Assembly (NCBI GenBank): GCA_021813525.1
Contig: JAKAKK010000048.1
Location: 1-32,574 of the forward strand
DNA length: 32,574 nucleotides
Direction: 5' to 3'
Source: a bacterium
Lineage (GTDB): Bacteria; SZUA-79; Acidulodesulfobacterales; Acidulodesulfobacteraceae
Part shown: positions 25,448 to 32,574 of the stretch, piece after piece
How positions within the stretch are numbered: position 1 is the first letter of the stretch
Layout of the letters: each line of letters opens with the position of its first letter
The notes under the pieces: generated by a model
Told to the model about the DNA's origin: nothing
Databases searched by the model: none
Seen by the model: only the letters and a program-made list of their open reading frames with translations
Position numbers and translations under genes: made by a program

Positions 25448-27739
25448 TTATCTATCCTTCAAAAATTTAATAAATCTGAGGTCTATCTCGCGTTTAAGAA
25501 GGTCTATGGAATAGACGCTGACGTCTATCGCGTCTCCCATTTTAAATATCTTTCTCGTATGCCTTCCTTTAAGTATTTTAGAAGCGTCGCTGTATTCGTA
25601 ATAATCGTCCGCAATCGTGGAAACATGGACGAAACCCTGAATAAAAAATCCTTTAATATCCACGAAAAAACCGAAGTTGACGACGTTCGTAATAAACCCT
25701 TCATAAACGGCCTGAGAATTTTTTTTCAAAAATTGCATCTTCTTAAAATCTACGTATTCCCTTTCCGCGTCGGCAGAGAGCTTTTCCCTTCTTGAAACGG
25801 TATTCGACGCAAATTTTAGATATTCTGCGTTAAGCCATTCCGGCATTTTTTTAATATCGCCCGCAACATCTTTTCCGCGTTCGGTTTCAGCTATGCCGCC
25901 GTCATCCCCGTATATAATAAAAGCAAGTATTCTATGCACTAATAGATCCGCATATCTCCTAATAGGAGAAGTAAAATGGGTGTAAGACCTGAGCGCAAGC
26001 CCAAAGTGATGAATATTAACAGGAGAATATACGGCAATCCTCATAGACCTCAAAAAAGCCTGCTCCAAAAAAGATGCAAGCGGGGTTTCCTTTAGTTTAT
26101 TCAGCATATTGCGGTAATCCGACGGATTCTCCAAAGAGCCTTTTGGGGCGGGTATTTTAAAATATTTTAATATTTTAAAAAATTCTTTGACTTTCTCTTC
26201 GTCCGGCCTTTCATGCACCCTGTAAACGGAAGGAACTTTTTTGGATTCGATAAATTCGGCTACAGCGCAGTTTGCCGTTATCATAAAATCTTCGATTAAA
26301 TTATGCGCAAAATTTCTAGGCTCTGGAATAACGCTGACCGGTTCATTGTTCTCGTCGAGTTCCACTTTGCTTTTAATCGGGTCGAAATCCAGACTGCCGT
26401 TTTTAGCCCTTCTATCCCTTAAAGTTTTTGCAAGGTTTTTCATGCTTACTAGCATATCTCTTACGGGGAAAAGCTTTTTATCCAAGGAATCAAAAAGCTC
26501 TGCGTTTTTGCCGCCGTTTATTTTATGCCCGCCGGAAGTGCTTTCTGCCTCCAGCCCCGCAAGATAATTATACACCTCGTTATACGTCAGCCTTCCGAAA
26601 GTCTTTATTAACCCCCTGTATATTTTTTTATTTTCCGTTCTGCCCGAAAGGACGTCAATATCCATTTCGCAAACCATTACGAAACGCTTTTTTCCCGGAA
26701 GAAGACTGCATAACCCGTTTGACAGTTTTTCCGGAAGCATCGGATAAACGCTGCCTGGAAAATATGTGGAATTGCCCCTTTTGAAAGCTTCGGCATCGAT
26801 GCGGCTTCCGGAGCGGACGAAATAAGAGACGTCGGCTATCGCGACGTAAAGCTTATAGATATTTGTTTTCTTGGATGCCTTTAAATAAACGGCGTCGTCA
26901 AAGTCTTTTGCATCCTCTCCGTCTATAGTGACGAAAGGCAGAGCCGTTAAATCGCGCCTGTCTTTTTCTATATTTTTTTCTTCTAAATCGGGAGAAAATT
27001 CATCGAGTTCCCTTAAAGCTTCTTCGGCAAAAGATTTATAGATATTATATTTATTGAGAACAATTTCTTCTTCGGCGTCTTTCGATTCTATATCTCCCAA
27101 TATCTTGTCGATATTGACCATCCGGGAAGATAATTCTTCCGTTTCCGGCAAAACGGCGCTTACTATAACGCCGTTTTTTAATTTCCCCTTATCTTTAAAC
27201 TTATGCATATCGAAATAGAATGAATCGTCGAACTCCGGGGATATAGGGGTCAGAATAGCGATATTTTTTTCAATCCGTATTACGGCTTTGAAATTTTTTA
27301 AATTTCTTTTTATTATCCTTATTACCCTGCCCCTTCTGTCTTTTGAAGACGCAGACCGCTGTTTCTTCTTTAAATAATAGGAGCTGTCGGGTATGAGCTG
27401 AAGTATGACGTTATCCATGGGAATAGCTCCGGCAATGTCGGAGCCTTTCACGAAAATATCTTTTTCTCCGCCCGTATCGTCGCTGACAAATGCATAATTG
27501 CGCTTTTTCGCTACCACGGTTCCGTGGAGCAGATTTAATTTTTGCGGAAAGACGTACTTTTCTCCTTTCGTATATATTAAGTCGCCGTCTGCTACCATTG
27601 AATCCAGAATTTTTTTGGCTGCCGAAAGATTTTTTGCGGAAGTTATTTCCAATCCGTGTTTGATGTCGGTAAAAGAAAGCGGGGTATCGGACTTTTGAGA
27701 AAACAGATAAACGATATTTTCCTTGGTTATTATTTTCAT
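25448..27739 (-). CDS. rnr: Ribonuclease R
   Basis: RNase R is a 3'-to-5' exoribonuclease that digests structured RNA. The 763 residues follow the family layout: N-terminal winged helix (about 1-65), cold-shock/OB domains (about 68-200), catalytic RNB domain with DAKDFDDAV (276-284) holding the metal-binding Asp residues, and a C-terminal S1 domain (about 675-755, AVYEGFITNVVNFGFFV). RNase II is unlikely given the length and the N-terminal helix domain. It heads the run rnr-ubiB-ribF-kinase-regulator. The upstream spacer is AT-rich and I could not fix a convincing promoter. Confidence 0.96.
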   Translation of the reverse strand: MKIITKENIVYLFSQKSDTPLSFTDIKHGLEITSAKNLSAAKKILDSMVADGDLIYTKGEKYVFPQKLNLLHGTVVAKKRNYAFVSDDTGGEKDIFVKGSDIAGAIPMDNVILQLIPDSSYYLKKKQRSASSKDRRGRVIRIIKRNLKNFKAVIRIEKNIAILTPISPEFDDSFYFDMHKFKDKGKLKNGVIVSAVLPETEELSSRMVNIDKILGDIESKDAEEEIVLNKYNIYKSFAEEALRELDEFSPDLEEKNIEKDRRDLTALPFVTIDGEDAKDFDDAVYLKASKKTNIYKLYVAIADVSYFVRSGSRIDAEAFKRGNSTYFPGSVYPMLPEKLSNGLCSLLPGKKRFVMVCEMDIDVLSGRTENKKIYRGLIKTFGRLTYNEVYNYLAGLEAESTSGGHKINGGKNAELFDSLDKKLFPVRDMLVSMKNLAKTLRDRRAKNGSLDFDPIKSKVELDENNEPVSVIPEPRNFAHNLIEDFMITANCAVAEFIESKKVPSVYRVHERPDEEKVKEFFKILKYFKIPAPKGSLENPSDYRNMLNKLKETPLASFLEQAFLRSMRIAVYSPVNIHHFGLALRSYTHFTSPIRRYADLLVHRILAFIIYGDDGGIAETERGKDVAGDIKKMPEWLNAEYLKFASNTVSRREKLSADAEREYVDFKKMQFLKKNSQAVYEGFITNVVNFGFFVDIKGFFIQGFVHVSTIADDYYEYSDASKILKGRHTRKIFKMGDAIDVSVYSIDLLKREIDLRFIKFLKDR

Positions 27740-27830
27740 CTACTTTTTTATGCCAATTATTCCAAAATATGATAAAATAAAAAACTATACGTTATAAATT
27801 TATATAATAATAACATTTAGCAAATATTTT

Positions 27831-27850
27831 TTCATTATATTTCATTATAT
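27831..27850. repeat. Tandem ten-base repeat upstream of the tRNA gene
   Basis: TTCATTATAT occurs twice head to tail. A weak promoter for the tRNA can be drawn with TTCATT (27841-27846) and TAAAAT (27864-27869), 17 bases apart, starting near 27876. In such AT-rich spacer, chance is a real alternative. The rest of the 141-base spacer 27740-27880 shows no gene. Confidence 0.4.
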
Positions 27851-27880
27851 AAGCTATAAAAAATAAAATTTTGCTATTAA

Positions 27881-27967
27881 GCCGGAATGGCGGAACTGGT
27901 AGACGCGCACGGTTCAGGGCCGTGTAAGATTACTCTTGTGGGGGTTCGATTCCCCCTTCCGGCACCA
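27881..27967 (+). tRNA. tRNA-Leu (anticodon CAG)
   Basis: An 87-base class II tRNA. The acceptor stem pairs GCCGGAA with TTCCGGC, the T arm pairs GGGGG with CCCCC around TTCGATT, and the anticodon stem CACGG/CCGTG frames the loop TTCAGGG, so the anticodon is CAG (27915-27917), reading CUG. A long variable arm follows, as expected for leucine. CCA is encoded at the 3' end. Confidence 0.95.
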
Positions 27968-28054
27968 TTTATTTATATCCGTAGCCTTTATATTTTATTA
28001 TTTGTTAAATCTGCGTTAAACTATTTTATCTGTTCATAAACTTACGGAGAATTT

Positions 28055-29983
28055 ATGATAAAGCCGTTAAAAAAAAATTATTTGCCGTTTGCCGCGTTTC
28101 TTTTATTATCGGCATTATTAATTCTAGCCGTCTCAAATTCAAACCATAATATATGTTATGCCTTAGGAGCGGCAAAATCCGCCGGATCGGGCGCGTCTTC
28201 AAAAATTTTGCTGGACTATACCCATGAAACAATTACAAAAAATTATGAAGACGTTATGTCCGAACATGAAATAATAAAAATAATAAATAAAAAAGGCATT
28301 AAGAAATATTCGTCCTTAACCTTTCCTTTTTCTAAAAAAAATCAGAAACTCAAAGTATATTTTATTAAGATAATACAGCCTAACGGAAATATTATAAACA
28401 TTAATCCGAACCTGTTAAAAACCGTAACGGCTCCGTTTAATCCGGAAGCTCCTATTTTTTCCAACCAGTTATTAAAAACGATTCAGCTTCCCGGTTTAGT
28501 CAAAGGTTCGTTAATAAATTATAAATATAGGACCGTCGTTATAAAACCCTATATGAAAAATAATTTTTTCACGGAAGATTATTTCGGAGGGCTCTCGCCT
28601 TTAAAAAAATCGGTTTATAAATTAACGATACCCGACGGTTTATATTACCGCTACGCCGAATACGGGTTTAAAGAGAAACCCGAAATAATTAAGGGCGGCT
28701 CGGTTACTACGCTCGTCTGGTCCGTATGGAACAGAAAAAAAATAACTCCTGAAGAAATGGGGCCGGGCGAATCTTTTATAGTTCCCCACGTTATGGTTTC
28801 TTCCGTAAAATCATGGAACATGGTCGCTTCCTGGTATGCGCATCTTACGAAAGACAGGATAAAACCGGGCAAAAAACTATACGGATACATAAAAAAGATT
28901 ACCGTTTCAAAAAAAACAAAATTAGAAAAAATAAAAGAAATATACAATTTCGTCGCAAAAAAGATAAGATACGTCGGGTACGAATTCGGAATAGACGGAT
29001 ATAAGCCGAGTAACGTAAATTCTATTTTTAAAAACAGGTTCGGCGATTGCAAAGACCACGCAACGCTTTTTTCGTCGATGTTAAAACAGTTCGGCGTAAA
29101 AGCCTATCCCGTCCTTATACCCACGACCGAAATTCCGGATATGAATCCGGATATTCCCACGCCTTTCGTTTTCGACCACGAAATAACGGCTATAGAATTA
29201 AAACCGGGTAAATTTATGTTTGCCGATACCACTTCCAACGTTACGACTTTCGGCGACCTTCCCCCTATGGACCAGGGCAGAAACGTATTGATAATTGCTA
29301 ACGGCAAGGGAATAACCGCAAAAACTCCGATATTTTCTCCCGCAAAAAACAGCATATCGGTAAAAGAATATGCCGCAGTTTCGGGCACAGGCGGGCTGAG
29401 CGTTAAGTCGTCGCTCATATACTCCGGGGCATACGATATGTATAAAAGATATCTATATTCGTCCACGTCCGAAAGGAAAAAAAAGGAAGGTATTTTAAAA
29501 GACGTTATGTCCATAGTTCCGAATGCAAAACTTACCGGCTATTCTTTTAAAAATGGAAACAGCATGACTAAGCCCTACATAGAAAATTTTTCTTTCGCCG
29601 CAAAAAATTATTCCGGTAAAAACGGCAATATAATTATGGCCAGATTCCCCTTGAGAACCAGAACGGAGCTGTCAAAAATAACGGCTATGAATAAAAGAAA
29701 GTATCCTTTAAAATTCGGATATAATTTTTCGGAAAAAACTGCCGTCTATCTGAGTTTCCCTAAAAATTACAAAATAGTTTTTATTCCTAAAACAGTAAAT
29801 ATTAAAAATGCGGCCGGTTCTTTCGCCTCAAGCTATTCCTTAAAAAACGATACGGTAATTTTCCGTTCGTATTTTTCCGTAAACGGTTATAAAATAAAAC
29901 CGCGCGACTATGCCGCGGCTAAAAAATTGTTTAACGCCGCAATAAAAACACTCGGCATGCAGGTTGTTATATTTCATGAATAA
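28055..29983 (+). CDS. Exported DUF3857 / transglutaminase-like protein
   Basis: A 642-residue protein with an N-terminal signal or anchor (FAAFLLLSALLILAVS), a DUF3857 domain (about 50-250) and a transglutaminase-like core with an intact papain-like triad: Cys332 in FGDCKDHA, His375 in FDHEI and Asp391 in FADTTSN. The C-terminal ~200 residues are beta-rich and of unknown role. Proteins of this type are exported in Bacteroidetes and proteobacteria and may act as peptidases or crosslinking enzymes in the envelope; the substrate is not known. An ACGGAG site lies before the ATG. Its last codons overlap the cobO start. Confidence 0.88.
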   Translation: MIKPLKKNYLPFAAFLLLSALLILAVSNSNHNICYALGAAKSAGSGASSKILLDYTHETITKNYEDVMSEHEIIKIINKKGIKKYSSLTFPFSKKNQKLKVYFIKIIQPNGNIININPNLLKTVTAPFNPEAPIFSNQLLKTIQLPGLVKGSLINYKYRTVVIKPYMKNNFFTEDYFGGLSPLKKSVYKLTIPDGLYYRYAEYGFKEKPEIIKGGSVTTLVWSVWNRKKITPEEMGPGESFIVPHVMVSSVKSWNMVASWYAHLTKDRIKPGKKLYGYIKKITVSKKTKLEKIKEIYNFVAKKIRYVGYEFGIDGYKPSNVNSIFKNRFGDCKDHATLFSSMLKQFGVKAYPVLIPTTEIPDMNPDIPTPFVFDHEITAIELKPGKFMFADTTSNVTTFGDLPPMDQGRNVLIIANGKGITAKTPIFSPAKNSISVKEYAAVSGTGGLSVKSSLIYSGAYDMYKRYLYSSTSERKKKEGILKDVMSIVPNAKLTGYSFKNGNSMTKPYIENFSFAAKNYSGKNGNIIMARFPLRTRTELSKITAMNKRKYPLKFGYNFSEKTAVYLSFPKNYKIVFIPKTVNIKNAAGSFASSYSLKNDTVIFRSYFSVNGYKIKPRDYAAAKKLFNAAIKTLGMQVVIFHE

Positions 29984-30572
29984 TAAAAATCTTTCCGTCC
30001 ATAATAACTGGTTTAAAGAGATTTCTTCGGGGAAATCTTTGGAAACCGGTCTTGTTCAGGTTTATACCGGAAACGGAAAAGGGAAAACAACCGCCGCCCT
30101 AGGGCAGGCGCTGAGAGCAAGCGGACATAATATAAGATCCTTAATAATCCAGTTTCTAAAGGGAGGCTCCTATTCCGGGGAGGTCAAAGCGATAGAAAAC
30201 TGCGTTCCGCTTATTAAAATTTATCAGGCGGGAAGCCCTTTTTTTATAAACAAGGATAAAATATCGGAAAAAGATATAGATTCCAACAGGAAAGGATTGG
30301 CTGCCGCAGAAGAAGCCGCATTCGGAGAAAACGATACCGAAATCGGAATATTAGTGCTTGACGAAATTAACGTAGCGATAAATTTAGGCATAATCAAAAC
30401 CGAAGAAATTATAAAATTGATAAAAAATAAACGGCGGGATTTAGAACTAATTTTAACGGGCAGGAATGCTCCCCAGGAAATAATAGCTCTTGCCGATTTA
30501 GTTACGGAAATGAAAGAAATAAAACATTATTATAGTAAAAATATTCCTTCCAGAATCGGAATAGAGAAATAA
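29976..30572 (+). CDS. cobO: Corrinoid adenosyltransferase (CobO/CobA/BtuR type)
   Basis: The enzyme transfers adenosyl from ATP to cob(I)yrinate diamide or cob(I)alamin, forming coenzyme B12 forms. From the ATG at 29976 the protein has 198 residues; a TTG at 29964 would add four. The P-loop reads YTGNGKGKTTAALGQALRAS, then LIIQFLKG, and the later LVLDEINVAINLGII and LILTGRNAPQEIIALADLVTEM, all diagnostic of the family. It overlaps the transglutaminase-like gene by eight bases. No other cobalamin gene is nearby, so it may serve salvage or a distant pathway. Confidence 0.93.
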   Translation: MNNKNLSVHNNWFKEISSGKSLETGLVQVYTGNGKGKTTAALGQALRASGHNIRSLIIQFLKGGSYSGEVKAIENCVPLIKIYQAGSPFFINKDKISEKDIDSNRKGLAAAEEAAFGENDTEIGILVLDEINVAINLGIIKTEEIIKLIKNKRRDLELILTGRNAPQEIIALADLVTEMKEIKHYYSKNIPSRIGIEK

Positions 30573-30594
30573 TACGCCTAAGGACAAATATTAA

Positions 30595-30624
30595 TTGATT
30601 TTTTATCCTATTATATAATATAAT
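30595..30624 (+). promoter_or_regulatory. Sigma-70-type promoter for mdh
   Basis: TTGATT (30595-30600) and TATAAT (30619-30624) are 18 bases apart in the cobO-mdh gap. The predicted start near 30631 leaves a ~45-base leader with GGAGG eight bases before the mdh ATG. Confidence 0.55.
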
Positions 30625-30675
30625 AAGCTTTTCTAATCTGCAATTACATAATATAAAAATACGGAGGCCATTTTA

Positions 30676-31608
30676 ATGAAAGTAAGCATAATCGGCGCAG
30701 GCAGGCTTGGAGCCACCCTTGCATATACTCTTACTCTTAAGGATATCGTAAGAGAGGTTACGCTGATAGATATTAACCACAATCTATCGAGGGGCGAGAT
30801 GCTCGATATTTCCCACGGAATTTCGCTGACGGGCTATACCAGGGTAAAAACAGCCGATTACGACTCCGTCAAAAATGCCGACATTATAGTTATAACCGCA
30901 GGCATTCCGAGAAAACCGGGAGAATCTAGACTCGACCTGAATAAAAAAAACGTCCATATATTGAAAGATATAGTAAGCAATATTACTAAATACAATAAAA
31001 CCGCAATTCTTTTCGTGGTATCCAATCCCGTAGATATAATGACCTACGTAGCTTATAAAGTTTCCGGATTCGAAAGAAAAAAAGTATTCGGCATGGGAAC
31101 TATGCTCGACACTACAAGGCTTCGTTCCGCCGTCGGGTCGTTTTTCGACTTAAACCCTAAAGACGTCGATATAATGTTTCTCGGCGAACACGGGGACAGC
31201 ATGACGCCGGTTTTTTCTCTTGCGGGTATAAACAGCGTGCCGTTGAGTTCCATACCAGGATACGATAAGAAAAAACTTGAGGAAATCGCCGAATATTCAA
31301 GAACGTGCGCGGCTGAAGTAATTGCCTTAAAAGGCGGAACGATATTCGCTCCCGCAGTAGTTATGGCTGAAATAATAGAGTCGATGGTAAAGGACAGAAG
31401 GCAGATAATGCCCTTATCAGTTTACCTTGAAGATTATTACGGTATCAGTGGAATATATACCGGGGTCCCGGCGGTTCTTTCAAAAGACGGCATAGAAACG
31501 GTAATAAAACCGCCGCTTAACGAAAAAGAAATAGAAGGACTGAGGGGTTCCGCGTCCGTAATACAGAATGCCATAAAGGACTTGAGGGAAGGCGGATTTA
31601 TAGATTAG
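30676..31608 (+). CDS. mdh: Malate dehydrogenase, LDH-like type
   Basis: NAD-dependent malate/oxaloacetate interconversion. The 310 residues show the Rossmann motif GAGRLG (7-12), Asp32 favouring NAD, the substrate-specificity loop AGIPRKPGESRLDL with Arg79 where lactate dehydrogenases have Gln, the second Arg85, Asn117 in VSNPVD, Asp145/Arg148 in LDTTRL and the catalytic His172 in GEHGDSM. Arg at the specificity position is the main argument for malate; the rest of the loop (ESRLDL) is closer to the lactate type. A GGAGG site lies eight bases before the ATG. It converges on the next gene with a ten-base gap and has no recognisable terminator. Confidence 0.85.
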   Translation: MKVSIIGAGRLGATLAYTLTLKDIVREVTLIDINHNLSRGEMLDISHGISLTGYTRVKTADYDSVKNADIIVITAGIPRKPGESRLDLNKKNVHILKDIVSNITKYNKTAILFVVSNPVDIMTYVAYKVSGFERKKVFGMGTMLDTTRLRSAVGSFFDLNPKDVDIMFLGEHGDSMTPVFSLAGINSVPLSSIPGYDKKKLEEIAEYSRTCAAEVIALKGGTIFAPAVVMAEIIESMVKDRRQIMPLSVYLEDYYGISGIYTGVPAVLSKDGIETVIKPPLNEKEIEGLRGSASVIQNAIKDLREGGFID

Positions 31609-31618
31609 GTTAATTGCG

Positions 31619-32206
31619 CTATAACGCGCCGCTCCTGAATTTTCCGCTTGAAAGCACTCCGATTATGCGCGAAGTCTTACCCTCATTCTTTTCTCCGATA
31701 GAAGTTATGCCGAAATTCCCGGTATGCATCTGCATTCCGTAAATATTCAGATAAAGAACGTAATCGTTCATAAGATTCAAGCTTTTTTCAAAACTCTTTT
31801 CAAGCGAGAAAACAGAAATATCTACCCGTCCTTTATTTACCGACATTGATTTTATACCGGTCTCTCCGAACCTGTGAATCGACAATAGATAAAGTATATA
31901 TGAAACGTTAACCTGATTTTTGGCGACCTGCCTGAAAAATACGAGATTCGTTTTAATTTTTTTAAGTCTCGTTATATCGCTTTTCAATTCAAAATTTAAG
32001 TTATTTAAAATTTTATCGTATTTATTTGAATAATTAATATAAGATACATATAAAAAAACGATAATCGACCATGATAGGACGATTAGGAAGATGAAAACGC
32101 CCAGTTTAAAAAAAGGATTTAACGCAAAATCTTTTTTATTTCGGCCGCTTTCAAGAATTTTTTCTAAATCGGCATGAAAATCGGGTTCTTTATCAATATC
32201 GGACAT
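31619..32206 (-). CDS. Single-pass membrane protein, PilN/PilO-like topology
   Basis: I do not recognise this 195-residue protein by motif. A cytoplasmic N-terminus of ~32 residues is followed by one membrane helix (about 33-55), a polar helical segment likely to form a coiled coil (about 56-95), and a small alpha/beta region (about 100-185). That plan resembles PilN/PilO or GspL/GspM C-terminal parts of pilus and type II secretion alignment complexes, but no sequence signature confirms it. A TATAAT lies four bases before the ATG without a clear -35. It is isolated from the pil genes ~17 kb away and shares its strand with the OmpA-family gene. Confidence 0.7.
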   Translation of the reverse strand: MSDIDKEPDFHADLEKILESGRNKKDFALNPFFKLGVFIFLIVLSWSIIVFLYVSYINYSNKYDKILNNLNFELKSDITRLKKIKTNLVFFRQVAKNQVNVSYILYLLSIHRFGETGIKSMSVNKGRVDISVFSLEKSFEKSLNLMNDYVLYLNIYGMQMHTGNFGITSIGEKNEGKTSRIIGVLSSGKFRSGAL

Positions 32207-32311
32207 ATGAATTATACCTGTCGGTTTATTCTTAAAAACATTTTCTATCTGATTAATTTATATCATATAATTTAATTTTTGTAAAATACGCAAAATTGCT
32301 TATATAAAAAT

Positions 32312-32358
32312 ATCCGGAAGCCGCTGCCGTATAGCCGAAGGCAAAACAACTTCCGGAT
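32312..32358 (-). terminator. Probable terminator after the OmpA-family gene
   Basis: ATCCGGAAG (32312-32320) and CTTCCGGAT (32350-32358) are exact inverted repeats of nine bases. The 29-base interior can form a smaller hairpin (GCC and GGC). On the minus strand the stem is followed by a short T-rich run. It begins 16 bases after the stop of the OmpA-family gene. The rest of the spacer 32207-32374 is AT-rich without a gene. Confidence 0.55.
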
Positions 32359-32374
32359 GATATTTCTTGTTTTT

Positions 32375-32574
32375 TTATCTGGAAATAACTACAAAATGAT
32401 CTCTTCTGTTCATAGCATAGCAGGATGAGGTATCAGCCGAGCAAACCGGCTTGCTTTTACCATATACTACGGTTTTTAATCTGTCGGACGCAATCCCTAA
32501 ATTTTCGAGATAATTTTTGGCCGATTCAATTCTCCTTGAAGCAAGGGCCATATTGTATGAAATAGAGCCTCTCT
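32375..32574 (-). CDS. OmpA/Pal-family peptidoglycan-binding protein (C-terminal part)
   Basis: The gene runs off the right edge; only its last 65 codons and stop (TAA, 32377-32375) are visible. They read RGSISYNMALASRRIESAKN, then YLENLGIASDRL, VVYGKSKPV and MNRRDHFVV, the typical end of the OmpA-like domain that binds diaminopimelate in peptidoglycan. Two Cys residues lie in the loop VCSADTSSCYAM, probably a disulfide in the periplasm. Whether the full protein is Pal, OmpA or a motor stator relative cannot be told from this part. Confidence 0.88.
   Translation of the reverse strand, partial: RGSISYNMALASRRIESAKNYLENLGIASDRLKTVVYGKSKPVCSADTSSCYAMNRRDHFVVISR

Noticed and set aside
27740-27880. 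Promoter for rnr
   Set aside because: Many AT-rich partial matches but no pair of boxes with acceptable spacing stands out.
31609-31640. Terminator between mdh and the convergent membrane protein gene
   Set aside because: Only a short GCG/CGC pairing without a T run; nothing convincing in the ten-base gap.
1-32574. CRISPR arrays, insertion sequences, prophage or toxin-antitoxin genes
   Set aside because: No spaced repeats, transposase or integrase motifs, or small toxin-like gene pairs were seen; the tRNA-Leu has no integrase or repeated 3' end beside it.

Overview
The window is a gene-dense, AT-rich piece of a bacterial chromosome. No insertion sequence, phage gene or CRISPR array was seen. 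The combination of a pilB-pilT-pilC-pilS/pilR-like block, NtrC-family regulators, a DUF4388 protein, and an xseB-ispA-dxs-tlyA isoprenoid block resembles deltaproteobacteria in the old broad sense (Desulfobacterota and relatives). An AT-rich lineage such as Acidulodesulfobacterales/Sva0485 is possible, but that is a guess. The organism should be Gram-negative, given the OmpA/Pal-type protein, type IV pilus motor genes and secreted TPR and transglutaminase-like proteins.

Layout. Positions 1-3891 (minus) hold the translation/transcription block rimP-nusA-infB, with infB cut by the left edge. A near-consensus promoter and a terminator-like leader hairpin precede rimP. Positions 3968-14645 (minus) hold a long run: small membrane protein, DUF4388 protein, aroE, pilB, pilT, pilC, PilS-like kinase, PilR-like sigma-54 activator, truA. 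No pilin gene is present. At 14646-14780 two divergent sigma-70-type promoters face apart. The xseB promoter places the expected transcription start on the A of the ATG, which predicts a leaderless mRNA. Positions 14780-20267 (plus) hold xseB, ispA, dxs, tlyA and an exported TPR protein, all overlapping or closely spaced. Positions 20264-27739 (minus) hold rnr, ubiB, ribF and a second kinase/NtrC-type regulator pair. This run converges on the TPR gene with a 4-base overlap. Positions 27740-28054 hold a tRNA-Leu(CAG) and AT-rich spacer. Positions 28055-31608 (plus) hold a DUF3857/transglutaminase protein, cobO and an LDH-type malate dehydrogenase. Positions 31619-32574 (minus) hold a PilN/PilO-like membrane protein and the C-terminal end of an OmpA/Pal-family protein.

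How the genes work together. The pil block encodes the extension ATPase, retraction ATPase, platform protein and a two-component system for twitching pili. The N-terminal modules of PilB resemble the MshEN c-di-GMP-binding fold. The xseB-to-tlyA block makes isoprenoid precursors (Dxs) and polyprenyl diphosphate (IspA) beside a nuclease subunit and an rRNA methyltransferase. The rnr-ubiB-ribF block is housekeeping with a two-component system at its end. No obviously new system was recognised. The most unusual signals are regulatory: the rimP leader hairpin, the leaderless xseB promoter, and a 41-base near-perfect palindrome inside a regulator gene that may end the opposing transcript.
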